A stretch of 41,519 nucleotides of DNA, taken from the NCBI GenBank assembly GCA_016873675.1, contig VGWG01000016.1, forward strand, positions 1 through 41,519. Reading direction: 5' to 3'. Position 1 is the first letter of the stretch. Every line of letters begins with the position of its first letter. This document shows positions 19,363 through 28,204 of this stretch, one piece after another. The stretch comes from Lentisphaerota bacterium. GTDB taxonomy: Bacteria > Verrucomicrobiota > Kiritimatiellia > RFP12 > JAAYNR01. The notes beneath the pieces are model-generated. The model ran no database searches. It worked only from the letters and a program-made list of their open reading frames with translations, and was not told the DNA's origin. The position numbers and the translations under genes are program-made.

Positions 19363-22142
19363 AAACAACACCCAAGCCTCACACGCTGCATGTGATCAAC
19401 GCCACGCATTGGGACCGCGAATGGCTGCTCTCGTTCGTGGGCTACCGGCGGCACTTGCTGCATCATAACGACCAGTTGATCGAGCTGATGGAAAGCAACC
19501 CGGCGTTCAAGCACTACCAGATGGACGGCCAATCCATTTGCGTGGAGGACTACCTGCGCCTGCGGCCTGAGATGACCACGCGGCTGCGCAAGCTGATCCG
19601 ATCCGGGCGTATTCTCGTCGGCCCGTGGTACACGCTGCCGGACATGCCGCTGCTGCATGGCGAGGCCGTCGCGCGTAACCTGCAGATCGGCCTGGGTGTC
19701 GCCGAGTCGCTGGGCGGTGCCATGCGCGAAGGCTACACCGCGTGCTCCAATGGCCAAATCGCCCAGTTGCCCCAGCTCTACAATGGGTTCGACATTCGTT
19801 CGGCGGTCATCTACAAGGGCATTTCGGACGCGCGCGCCCCGCGCGAATTTCGCTGGCAAAGCCCCGATGGGTCCGAGGTGCTGACCCTCCATTTGGGAGC
19901 GCGCTACGGGCGCACCAATTTCTACTGCCTGCTCTATCACGAGGTCATCGCCAATGTGATCCACGATACGCCGGATCAGAATTGGGAATATGCGATGACC
20001 GATAACTGGTATCCGTATCGCGTGGATGGGCTGGCGCAACACGACCCCTACAGCTATCCGTGCCTCAACAGCCGGGAGGGATGGCACGCCCACCACCTGC
20101 GCCCTTACCTGACCAAGTTGCGCGATACGACGGCGCTCGGTGCGGCGACCTCCCACCTGGCCGCTTTCAACTGCATGGATCACACCATGCCGTTCCCAGC
20201 CACACCGAAACTGATCGCCGCTGCAGACAAGGTCTTCGCCGACCTCCGGGTGAAGGACAGCTCGCTTCCTGAATATTTTGCCGCCGTCCGCCGCGAGGCC
20301 GGATCACGCTTGCCGGTCCACATCGGCGAACTGCGCGACGCCCGGGCAACCGAGCGGGACCGCGATGTCTGGTGGGCGACGCTGTCCGCCCGCATGGGCC
20401 TGAAAATCGCCAATCGCATCAGCGAGCATCTGCTGATCGACGTCGCCGAACCCATCAGCACGTGGGCCTGGCTGAAGGGCGCGGCGTATCCGGCCGCATC
20501 CCTCACCGAGGCCTGGAAACTCCTGATCGCCAGCCAGGCGCATGATTCCATCGACGGCTGCAGCCTGACCCGGGTGGCGGATGACATCCTGGCGCGCCTG
20601 GCCGACGTGCAGGCCATGAGCGAAGGGCTGCTGGACGATGCCTGCCGCAGCCTCATGCAACCGGCCCTTGTGCCGACGCGCGCCCGGAACAACCCGCCGG
20701 AACCGCATCTGGTGCTCTTCAATCTGGACGCCCGTCCGCGCGGCGGATTCTGCCAGATGGAGGTCGATATCCCCGGCGCGCAGCCGGTCGAATCCCTGCG
20801 CTTGGTGTCCGGGACCGGCCAGGACATTGTGCCTCACGTGCAGTTCCTGCATGCCTCGGGGTCTTCGGTCTTGGGACTGGTCGGACGCCCGATGACCACC
20901 CGCCGCTACCGGCTCCAGTTCGAAGCGCCGACCATCGCGCCGCTGAGTTGGCTCACGTTGAAGGCGGTTCCGGCGGCTGCGGCCAAGGCACCTCCCGCCC
21001 TCGTCCGAGGTGGCCGCGTGCTCGAGAATGATTGCCTCCGCGCGGTGATCCGTGACGACGGACGGTTGGATCTGACGCATCGGGCGACCGGGGCGACTTA
21101 TGCCGGACTGCACGCTTTCGAAGACGTGGGCGATGTGGGCGACCCGTGGCTCTTCAAGCCGGTGGGTCTGCCCGTCACCCCCACAGGCCCGGCCGAGATC
21201 AGCGTGGTAGAGAACACCCCGTGGCGCGCCACGATTGCGATCACCGTGCGTCTGGAGTTGCCTCTGGCCCGTCCCGCCACGGCACCGGAAGGCACGCCGG
21301 AGAAGGGTCAGGTGCTGCTCACTTCGCGGGTGTCGCTGACCCGTTCGGGCCAGCGGCTCGATATCGAGACGACGATCGACAACGGCTGCCGCGATCACCG
21401 CCTGAGGGTGTGTTTCCCCACCGGCATCACAACCGACACCACCTACGCAGGCGGCCAGTTCAACGTGGACGAACGGCCCACGAAACAGCCGGACATGTCC
21501 ACCTGGATCGAACCGGTGGACGGCTATCCGAACTTCGGCTTTGCCGGTCTGTCCGACGGGCGGCGGGGACTGGCGATTCTCAACCTCGGACTTCCCGAAT
21601 ACTTTGTCGCCGGCCCCGCTAGCGATGTCTTGACCCTGACGCTGATGCGCGCGATGCAGCTCCGGCGCTGGCCGGAGGGTACCGGCGAAGCGCAATGGGC
21701 CGGTGCCCAGCAACTGGGCCGGATGACGGTGCGTTACGCGATTTATCCGCATGCTGGCGGCTGGCAGGAAGGCAAATTGTGGCAGGCGTATCGCGACTTC
21801 TCGCGGCCGCTGGTCTGCTCAGAGATGATCGGCTCCGTGCGCTCCGGATCGACGAGTCTGCTGGCGCTGGACGCCGCAGACCTGGAGGTGGCTTGCCTGA
21901 AAAAGGCTGCGCGCGAGGACGGGTTGATCGTGCGACTCTGGAACCCGACGGGCGCGGCCCAAGCGGGCAAGCTGACGCTGGGTCTGCCGTTCGCTTCGGT
22001 GGTCACGACGAATCTGAATGAAGACGCGCAGGCCGATGCGACGGTCAAACTGCGCCTGAGCGGCCGGCGCACCGTGCGCTTGACAGTTGGCCCGAGAAAG
22101 CTTATTACGTTGCTGTTTCGGTTCCCACAGGGGAAACAGTGA
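19359..22142 (+). CDS. Glycoside hydrolase family 38 alpha-mannosidase-like protein with Cys at the nucleophile position
   Basis: The 927-residue protein starts at TTG 19359, overlapping the fucosidase stop; the next start codon would cut into the conserved start. GH38 marks are ATHWDREW (zinc ligands His17 and Asp19), RSGRILVGPWYTLPD and SQAHDSIDGC (His395). The nucleophile region reads EGYTACSNGQIAQLPQLYNGF, where family members read GYLPDSFGQ: Cys129 stands in place of the Asp that is both nucleophile and zinc ligand. The C-terminal beta domains look complete and the frame is undamaged. It may be a changed-mechanism enzyme, or an inactive binding protein; the fold assignment itself is firm. 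No signal peptide is seen. A PfkB kinase gene follows by 20 bp. Confidence 0.85.
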   Translation: MKTTPKPHTLHVINATHWDREWLLSFVGYRRHLLHHNDQLIELMESNPAFKHYQMDGQSICVEDYLRLRPEMTTRLRKLIRSGRILVGPWYTLPDMPLLHGEAVARNLQIGLGVAESLGGAMREGYTACSNGQIAQLPQLYNGFDIRSAVIYKGISDARAPREFRWQSPDGSEVLTLHLGARYGRTNFYCLLYHEVIANVIHDTPDQNWEYAMTDNWYPYRVDGLAQHDPYSYPCLNSREGWHAHHLRPYLTKLRDTTALGAATSHLAAFNCMDHTMPFPATPKLIAAADKVFADLRVKDSSLPEYFAAVRREAGSRLPVHIGELRDARATERDRDVWWATLSARMGLKIANRISEHLLIDVAEPISTWAWLKGAAYPAASLTEAWKLLIASQAHDSIDGCSLTRVADDILARLADVQAMSEGLLDDACRSLMQPALVPTRARNNPPEPHLVLFNLDARPRGGFCQMEVDIPGAQPVESLRLVSGTGQDIVPHVQFLHASGSSVLGLVGRPMTTRRYRLQFEAPTIAPLSWLTLKAVPAAAAKAPPALVRGGRVLENDCLRAVIRDDGRLDLTHRATGATYAGLHAFEDVGDVGDPWLFKPVGLPVTPTGPAEISVVENTPWRATIAITVRLELPLARPATAPEGTPEKGQVLLTSRVSLTRSGQRLDIETTIDNGCRDHRLRVCFPTGITTDTTYAGGQFNVDERPTKQPDMSTWIEPVDGYPNFGFAGLSDGRRGLAILNLGLPEYFVAGPASDVLTLTLMRAMQLRRWPEGTGEAQWAGAQQLGRMTVRYAIYPHAGGWQEGKLWQAYRDFSRPLVCSEMIGSVRSGSTSLLALDAADLEVACLKKAAREDGLIVRLWNPTGAAQAGKLTLGLPFASVVTTNLNEDAQADATVKLRLSGRRTVRLTVGPRKLITLLFRFPQGKQ

Positions 22143-22162
22143 GCGATTAACAAGGATGCACT

Positions 22163-23359
22163 ATGACACGCAAGTATGATGTAATGGCGGCTGGACATCT
22201 GTGTTTTGACGTGATTCCGAGTTTTCCTGACACCGGCGCGCGCCTCATCGGCGACCTTCTGCGACCGGGCAAACTGGTGCATGTGGACGATGCGATGATG
22301 AGCACCGGCGGGCCGGTCTCCAACACCGGCATCGGCCTGAAGATCTTGGGTAGCCAGGTTGTCTTCACGGCCCGCGTCGGTGCGGACGATTTCGGACGCA
22401 TGACCATGGAGCGCCTCCGCAAGAGCGGCAATGCCGATGGCATCCGCGTCATGAAAGGCTCGACCAGTTCCTACACCGTCGCCCTGGCGCCTCCGGGCAT
22501 TGATCGCATTTTCCTTCACAATCCCGGAACGAATAACGTTTTTGGCGCCGAAGACCTGAAGCCGAAACTGATCGCGCAATGCCGTCACTTCCATTTCGGC
22601 TATCCTCCGCTCATGCGCCGCATGTACACCGACGAGGGCCGCGAATTGGAGAAAATCTTCAAGATCGCCAAGGATGCAGGCGCCACCACGTCGTGCGACA
22701 TGGCGCTGCCTGATCCCGCATCCCCTGCAGGGAAGGCGCCGTGGAAAAAGATATTGGCTCGCATTTTGCCTTATGTCGACATCTTCCTGCCGTCGGTGGA
22801 GGAGGTCCTCTTCATGCTCGAACGTGACACGTTCCTGAAGCTGAAGGCGAAACATCACGGGTCGGACTTGCTGGACGTTCTGCATGCCGAGGATTACTCG
22901 CGGTTGTCGGGCAAGCTGCTGGCCCTGGGTTCTACGATGACGTCGCTCAAGTCCGGCCGCCGCGGCTTTTATTTCCGGTCCAAGTCGAAAGACGCATTCA
23001 GCGGCCTGGGCGCGGCCCGGCCCGGGAATCCGGACAACTGGTCCGGCCGCGAGTTATGGTGTCCGGCCTTTCTGTGCAAGAAGGTCGCCAGCGCGACCGG
23101 TTCGGGGGATTCATCCATCGCCGGCTTTCTGCACGCCTATCTCAAGGGCCTCGACGTGGAGGCCTGCCTCAAGGCCGCCAATGCCCTCGGATGGCAGAAC
23201 ATCCAGGTGCTCGACGCCGTCAGCGGCATCAAGAACTGGAAAGACACCCAAGCCTTCCTGCGGCGCAATCCGCCGCTGGAGGATTTGGTGCTGAATCAGG
23301 CGCCGGGCTGGACCTGGGACAAGACCTTCAGAATGTGGCACGGGCCGAATGACGCCTAA
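22163..23359 (+). CDS. PfkB-family carbohydrate kinase
   Basis: The start is ATG 22163 with AAGGA upstream; the protein has 398 residues, longer than the usual 310-340. Ribokinase-fold marks are AAGHLCFDVIPSF, the double-Gly hinge STGGPVSNTGIGLKILG, ARVGADDFGRM and SATGSGDSSIAGFL, in which Asp316 is the catalytic base. The extra length lies around residues 220-300, between the core strands and the ATP-site half, and has no clear match. It should phosphorylate a sugar or sugar-like alcohol in the cytoplasm. As the third gene of a fucosidase-mannosidase operon its substrate is probably a released monosaccharide, but the residues do not tell which one. Confidence 0.87.
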   Translation: MTRKYDVMAAGHLCFDVIPSFPDTGARLIGDLLRPGKLVHVDDAMMSTGGPVSNTGIGLKILGSQVVFTARVGADDFGRMTMERLRKSGNADGIRVMKGSTSSYTVALAPPGIDRIFLHNPGTNNVFGAEDLKPKLIAQCRHFHFGYPPLMRRMYTDEGRELEKIFKIAKDAGATTSCDMALPDPASPAGKAPWKKILARILPYVDIFLPSVEEVLFMLERDTFLKLKAKHHGSDLLDVLHAEDYSRLSGKLLALGSTMTSLKSGRRGFYFRSKSKDAFSGLGAARPGNPDNWSGRELWCPAFLCKKVASATGSGDSSIAGFLHAYLKGLDVEACLKAANALGWQNIQVLDAVSGIKNWKDTQAFLRRNPPLEDLVLNQAPGWTWDKTFRMWHGPNDA

Positions 23360-23391
23360 ATCCGGCCGTTCAGCTTTAGCAATCGCCACAC

Positions 23392-24402
23392 TTACCCGTT
23401 TCGCGGGGTAAACTGTCGTTTTGAGGAATATTCCGGTTGAGCTGAACCCCCCGCTAACTGATCCATCAGCGCGAGCATGTCGGGCGGGGGCGGCCGGGAG
23501 AAATCAAGCGGCTCTCTCGAGACGGGGTGGGAGAAGGCCAGGCGTGCGGCGTGGAGCATCTGGCGGGCGGGGCATCCGGCGATGGCCTGATCGCGCGTGC
23601 GTGACCCATAGAGGGGGTCGCCGACGATCGGATGACCCAGGTGGGCGAGATGGACGCGGATCTGATGGGTGCGACCGGTCTCGATACAGGCTTCGATGAG
23701 GCTGACGTCACCGCAGGGGCGCACCACGGTATACCGCGTGATGGCCTGTTTGCCGTTGCGGCTGACGACCGCCATCCGCTTGCGGTCGCGCGGGTGGCGT
23801 CCGATCAGCGTGTCGATGAGTCCCGCTGTCTTTTTGGGGACGCCGTGGACGAGGGCGAGATAAACCTTGCGGACGCCACCGGACTTGAATTGCGCGACCA
23901 ACCCGGCCATGGCGGCGTCGGTTTTTGCGACAACCATCAACCCCGAGGTCTCCTTGTCGAGCCGGTGGACAATGCCGGGCCGCTCGACTCCGCCGATGCC
24001 GCCCAGGTCGTCGCAATGGTGTAGGAGAGCGTTCACGAGCGTGCCGTCTGCATGTCCGGGGGCCGGATGGACCACCAGACCGGCCGATTTGTCGAGCACC
24101 AGAATGGATGCGTCTTCAAACACAATATCGAGCGCGATGGCCTCAGGCCGGGGTGTCGCTGGCCCGGAGGGCGGGATCGTCAGGCAGACCGTCTGGCCGG
24201 CGACGAGGCTGGCGCTCGCCTTGGCGGCGTGGCCGTCAACCGTGGCATGGCCAGCGGCGATGAGGCCCTGGATGCGCGACCGCGAGAGCCCCGCCAGAGT
24301 CTGGGCGAGCCAGGCGTCCAGACGGCATCCGGCGGACTCGGCCGGAACGGTCAATGCGCGGGGCTGAAGGAGATCGGCATCGGGTGGAGGGTGGGGGATC
24401 AT
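23392..24402 (-). CDS. rluD: Ribosomal large-subunit pseudouridine synthase, RluA/RluD family
   Basis: The start is ATG at 24402, overlapping the lgt stop by 4 nt (ATGA). The 336-residue protein has an N-terminal S4 RNA-binding domain (CRLDAWLAQTLAGLSRSRIQ, about 26-75), and the RluA catalytic motif VHRLDKETSGLMVVAK with Asp149 as the catalytic residue. Late motifs include ETGRTHQIRVHLAHLGHPIVGD. The S4 domain and length fit RluD, which modifies helix 69 of 23S rRNA; RluC or another RluA-family member is possible, so the symbol is less certain than the family. Its 3' end lies 32 bp from the convergent PfkB gene. Confidence 0.88.
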   Translation of the reverse strand: MIPHPPPDADLLQPRALTVPAESAGCRLDAWLAQTLAGLSRSRIQGLIAAGHATVDGHAAKASASLVAGQTVCLTIPPSGPATPRPEAIALDIVFEDASILVLDKSAGLVVHPAPGHADGTLVNALLHHCDDLGGIGGVERPGIVHRLDKETSGLMVVAKTDAAMAGLVAQFKSGGVRKVYLALVHGVPKKTAGLIDTLIGRHPRDRKRMAVVSRNGKQAITRYTVVRPCGDVSLIEACIETGRTHQIRVHLAHLGHPIVGDPLYGSRTRDQAIAGCPARQMLHAARLAFSHPVSREPLDFSRPPPPDMLALMDQLAGGSAQPEYSSKRQFTPRNG

Positions 24403-25247
24403 GACCGTTGCTGCGGGGGTGCTGGTCGTGAGGCGGAACGGTTTCGGGCGCGCAGGATCATCGCGAGTCCGAAAGCCGCGAGCGCGAGGCTCACCGCTTG
24501 ACTGATGGAGAAGAGACCCACCGGCATGCGCGAGTCGCCCCGGAGCGCCTCGACACCGAAGCGGAGCGCGGCATAGCCGACGGCATAGGCGCCGACCGCC
24601 AATCCGGGACGGTCTGCCCAGCGCCGATAGCGACCAGCCAGCAGGGCGAAGAGAATCAGATTTCCGGCCGCCTCGATGAGCTGGGTGGGGATGACAGGCA
24701 GGCTGAGCGCGGCGGTTTCCGGGAGGATGCCGCAGGCGACGTGGTCATGCCAAGCGGGGGAGAAACGGGGAAAGCAGACGCTGATAGCGGTGTCTGCAGG
24801 CTTGCCATAGCAACAGCCGTGCAGAAAGCACCCGACGCGTCCAAACGCATGGCCGAGGGGAAGCACGGTGGCGAGCAGGTCGGCCAGGCCAAGAAACGAG
24901 TCCCGCTTGATCCGGGCGAAAATGGCCAGCGCGGTGGCCGCGCCGATCAGTCCGCCGTAGAACATCAGTCCGCCCTGATCCAGCCTGAGCAGCGCCGCAA
25001 GATAACCGTGGCCTGTGGGCTCGGCGAATTCGGTCGTCCAGTGTTCGGCGACATAGGCGGTGCGCGCGCCTACCACGCCGGCGAGGAGCATCCAGAGTGC
25101 CAGCGTCGAGAGGGCGTCGGGAGTCCGGCGCGGGGTTTGCGCGGCCAGCCGCGTGGCCATCCAGAGTGCGGTCATGAAGCCCAGCGCCAGGCAAAGACCG
25201 AACGCCCGGATGGTGATCGGCCCGAACTGAAATAATTCCGAATGCAT
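24399..25247 (-). CDS. lgt: Phosphatidylglycerol--prolipoprotein diacylglyceryl transferase
   Basis: Lgt attaches diacylglycerol to the lipobox Cys of prolipoproteins in the inner membrane. ATG 25247 (MHSELFQFGPITIRAFGL) follows GAGGAG and is preferred over an upstream TTG at 25283. The 282-residue protein has about seven hydrophobic segments. Family marks are GGLMFYGGLIG and the signature GHAFGRVGCFLHGCCYGKP, plus VIPTQLIEAAGNL and the late Arg/Glu segment LRFGVEALRGDSR. The signature has Cys in place of the Asn of E. coli, as occurs in many distant Lgt proteins. It is coupled to rluD downstream and divergent from the kinase gene. Confidence 0.93.
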   Translation of the reverse strand: MHSELFQFGPITIRAFGLCLALGFMTALWMATRLAAQTPRRTPDALSTLALWMLLAGVVGARTAYVAEHWTTEFAEPTGHGYLAALLRLDQGGLMFYGGLIGAATALAIFARIKRDSFLGLADLLATVLPLGHAFGRVGCFLHGCCYGKPADTAISVCFPRFSPAWHDHVACGILPETAALSLPVIPTQLIEAAGNLILFALLAGRYRRWADRPGLAVGAYAVGYAALRFGVEALRGDSRMPVGLFSISQAVSLALAAFGLAMILRARNRSASRPAPPQQRS

Positions 25248-25276
25248 GCGCTCCGCTCCTCTGCTCACGTTTGTAT

Positions 25277-25305
25277 TCGACAACGCCCCCCAAGACGGGT
25301 ACTAT
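25277..25305 (+). promoter_or_regulatory. Candidate promoter for the kinase-holA pair
   Basis: TCGACA (25277-25282) and TACTAT (25300-25305) are 17 bp apart, matching five and four of six consensus bases. The transcript would begin near 25312, giving a leader of about 74 nt. The leader contains GTGATTTCATCAC (25352-25364), a partial palindrome also found once upstream of glmS. Confidence 0.42.
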
Positions 25306-25385
25306 ATGCACGCTATGTCTTATTTTCGCAAGACAAAAGTGGCCCTCACGAGTGATTTCATCACGTTCAACAGCCTGTAGCGTCC

Positions 25386-28199
25386 ATGACTGAAGCAACT
25401 GATGTCCAGATACTGACAGATCCGGTGGACCGGGTTTCCTGTCCTAAGTGCGCCCATAAGTCGGATGTGCAGGGGTTGCCGGCGTTCAGCTCTCTGGTGT
25501 GTGCGAATTGCGGCCAGGGCCTGACGGTTCCGGCTCGGCTCGGGCATTTTCTGCTCCTCAAGGTCATCGGACTGGGCGGCATGGGCGGGGTTTATCAGGC
25601 GCATGACGAAGTGCTCAACAGACAAGTCGCCATCAAGGTGATGCGCAAGAGTCTGGGGGATAATCTGGCCTTCAGCGAGACGTTCCTCCGCGAGGCGCAG
25701 GCGGCGGCCCGGATCAATCACCCCAACATCGTGCAGATTCATGCGTTCGGCATGGAGAAGGGGCAGCCCTACATCGTCATGGAACTCGTTCTGGGCGGTG
25801 GCCTGGAGAAACTGATGGCCGGTGGCGTGCCGCTCGATCAGGCGTTGGTGATGGGTATCGGCAAGCAGGTCGCCGAGGGGCTGCGTCACGCGAGCGATGA
25901 GGGGATGGTGCATGGAGACGTCAAGCCGGAGAACATCCTGCTGTTTGAGGGCAACGTGGCCAAACTGGTCGATTTCGGGCTGGCGTCGGTCTCGGGAACG
26001 GCGTCAAACGAAATCTGGGGGACGCCCTATTACATCGCGCCAGAGAAGGTGCGACGGCAGAAGACCGACCATCGGGCCGACATTTACAGTCTGGGCGGGA
26101 CGTTGTATCACGCGATGGCCGGACGGCCGCCATTTGACGGCCCGGACGCGAACGCAGTGGTTCGGGCGCGATTTGCAGAGCCACTCAAGCCCCTGGTGGA
26201 CGTGCGTCCGGATATTGATCCCGAGGTTTCGGCGATCATAACGCGGATGCTGCAGGTTGAGCCGGGCCGGCGCTATCCAACGTACGGATCGCTGCTGAGC
26301 GACATGCGGCGGGTGTTGGATCGGCTGGGGCCTGTCGAGGCGCCTCCGCCGACCGGCAAAAAGATCGTGTTGCGCCGCAAGGGCAAGGGGACGGCGGCCG
26401 ATCCCACGCCTGCCAATCCGGCTGTCACGACCTCTCCCGTGGCGATGTCCAACACATCCCAGGTGTCTCCGGACAAGAAGATCGTGGTGGGTCGCGGGGT
26501 GATGTCGGCAGATTTCCACACATCGGGGTCTCTGACCGACAAGCTGAAAGCGTCGGGATACCCGGCGGCGTCCGCAGACGCAACCGATCACAAACCGGGC
26601 ATACGCATGTGGGTGGTCCGTTTGATCGTGGTGTTGGTGCTCCTCGGCATCCTGGGTGTTTTGGGCAGCCTGTACGGTCTGTTGGTCTGGAAGAAAATGC
26701 GCGATCGCAATGCGGAGGCGGCGCAACGTCAGCAGGTCCTGTTGCGGGAGGATGCCCTGGCTCAATTGCAGCCTGTTGTGGAGCGGGCGAAAGCGTTGGC
26801 GAATCAGTGTGCGGCCGATGCCCAGAAAGCCCGGGCTCAGGCCACGAACGTGGCGGCTCAGGCGGCTGAGCTCATTCCCGAGACGATGCGTTCGTATCTG
26901 GTGCCGCCTCCTCCAGAGCCGCCACGGGCGACGGCGAATGAGGAGCCCGCCCCGCCTCAGAATAACGATGAGCAACCGATGGCCTTGGATACCGAACAGA
27001 TGGCGGAGGCGGTGGCGGCGGCGGTGGCGGCAGGCCTGCCGCCAACCAAGGACTTCATCGTCTCCTATATCCGGAAGATTGAGGAAAAAAGAGGGGTTGC
27101 GGCGTCGGCGACACCTGCCGCAGCGGACGGCGCCACGGGCGAGGACGGGACAAACGATGCGGAAGTCGCTGCAGCAGCGCCGATTCCGGAGCAGGACCTC
27201 CCGCCGGTGGTTCAGCGCATACGCTCCATGTTCAGGGGGGTGTATGAACTCGATCGCGCGGCCGATCTGGCGGCGCGCGCGCATGATGAGATCGAGCAGG
27301 CGATTCAGGCACCCGACGTGGCCAGCCGTCCGCTGGAAGCCCTGCGGTTGTTGCAGGCGCAACTGACCCATTCATGCGAGACGATTGAGGCACAGCCCCC
27401 GGTTTCCGATGTCGCGGGCATCGTGCGGGCGATCGCGGACGATCAGGCGGTGGTTCAGCGGCTGCTGGATGAGATCAGAGCCGAGGTGGAGCGTCAGGCG
27501 CGTGAGGTGAAGGCCCGCGAGGCCGCCGCGCAAGCCGCGCGCGATCTGGAACGGCAGGCGGACGAACGCAAAGCCCGCATTCAGGCTGATGTGGCACGCG
27601 TGGCGGATGCGGAGAAAGAGACGCTCGAACTGATGCACGCGCTCGATTTCCGAAAGGCCGCACGTGCGCTGCGCACGCTGGGGGACGGGCTTGAGACTTC
27701 AGAAGGAAAGTCCGCGGTGGCACTGGCCCAGGATAAACTCGTCCGCATCGAGGCGTTTTACGTGTTCCTGGGTGGCGCGGTGCCCGGCGTGCCGGTCCCC
27801 GTTCCGGAGCATCCCGGCGAGGGGGTGGTGGACGCGGAAAGACCGATTGCGCCCTTCCGCCACCCGATGTCGGGCTGGACGGTGCAGAAGGCGGATGCCA
27901 CAGGAATTACGGTGAACAATATCACGAAGACGTGGGTGGAAGCCGACAAGGACTATGTGATCCGGGTGATGATCATTCGCCACCTGCTCCAGGACCGCAA
28001 GCAGGCTTCGTCCTTGCGATTCCGTTACCGCATCCAACAGTATATCAATGCGGCTTTGTTTCTGAAGACGTTTATCCCCAACAGCCCATCGGTCAATGAC
28101 CTGGCGGTTGTATTGGCTCGCGAAGCGATCAGCCTCTTGCCCCAGAGTCGCAAAGAGATTGACCGGTTGATGCCCGGTCTGCTCAAGATCGAGGAGTGA
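25386..28199 (+). CDS. Membrane Ser/Thr protein kinase with N-terminal zinc ribbon and coiled-coil sensor region
   Basis: The 937-residue protein starts at ATG 25386 with no strong ribosome-binding site. Residues 15-45 form a zinc ribbon (Cys19, 22, 39, 42). The kinase domain (about 52-320) has the Gly loop GLGGMGGVYQA, Lys84, HGDVKPENIL (His176, Gly177, Asp178), DFG at 196 and YYIAPEKV. Gly replaces the usual Arg of HRD, so control by activation-loop phosphorylation is less likely. A Lys-rich linker leads to one membrane helix (about 408-431). The remaining 500 residues are extracytoplasmic, Ala/Glu/Arg rich with coiled coils, and match no domain I know. Catalytic Lys and Asp residues are present, so it should be active. 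holA starts 5 bp later, an odd partner. Confidence 0.85.
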   Translation: MTEATDVQILTDPVDRVSCPKCAHKSDVQGLPAFSSLVCANCGQGLTVPARLGHFLLLKVIGLGGMGGVYQAHDEVLNRQVAIKVMRKSLGDNLAFSETFLREAQAAARINHPNIVQIHAFGMEKGQPYIVMELVLGGGLEKLMAGGVPLDQALVMGIGKQVAEGLRHASDEGMVHGDVKPENILLFEGNVAKLVDFGLASVSGTASNEIWGTPYYIAPEKVRRQKTDHRADIYSLGGTLYHAMAGRPPFDGPDANAVVRARFAEPLKPLVDVRPDIDPEVSAIITRMLQVEPGRRYPTYGSLLSDMRRVLDRLGPVEAPPPTGKKIVLRRKGKGTAADPTPANPAVTTSPVAMSNTSQVSPDKKIVVGRGVMSADFHTSGSLTDKLKASGYPAASADATDHKPGIRMWVVRLIVVLVLLGILGVLGSLYGLLVWKKMRDRNAEAAQRQQVLLREDALAQLQPVVERAKALANQCAADAQKARAQATNVAAQAAELIPETMRSYLVPPPPEPPRATANEEPAPPQNNDEQPMALDTEQMAEAVAAAVAAGLPPTKDFIVSYIRKIEEKRGVAASATPAAADGATGEDGTNDAEVAAAAPIPEQDLPPVVQRIRSMFRGVYELDRAADLAARAHDEIEQAIQAPDVASRPLEALRLLQAQLTHSCETIEAQPPVSDVAGIVRAIADDQAVVQRLLDEIRAEVERQAREVKAREAAAQAARDLERQADERKARIQADVARVADAEKETLELMHALDFRKAARALRTLGDGLETSEGKSAVALAQDKLVRIEAFYVFLGGAVPGVPVPVPEHPGEGVVDAERPIAPFRHPMSGWTVQKADATGITVNNITKTWVEADKDYVIRVMIIRHLLQDRKQASSLRFRYRIQQYINAALFLKTFIPNSPSVNDLAVVLAREAISLLPQSRKEIDRLMPGLLKIEE

Positions 28200-28204
28200 G
28201 ATAC

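Noticed and set aside
23392-23411. Hairpin TTACCC/GGGTAA at the rluD stop as a terminator
   Set aside because: The 6-bp stem lies inside the coding end and the following T-run is broken, so evidence is too weak.
26004-27371. Minus-strand frame of 455 codons opposite the kinase
   Set aside because: The His/Arg-rich translation mirrors the Ala/Glu-rich coiled-coil part of the kinase.
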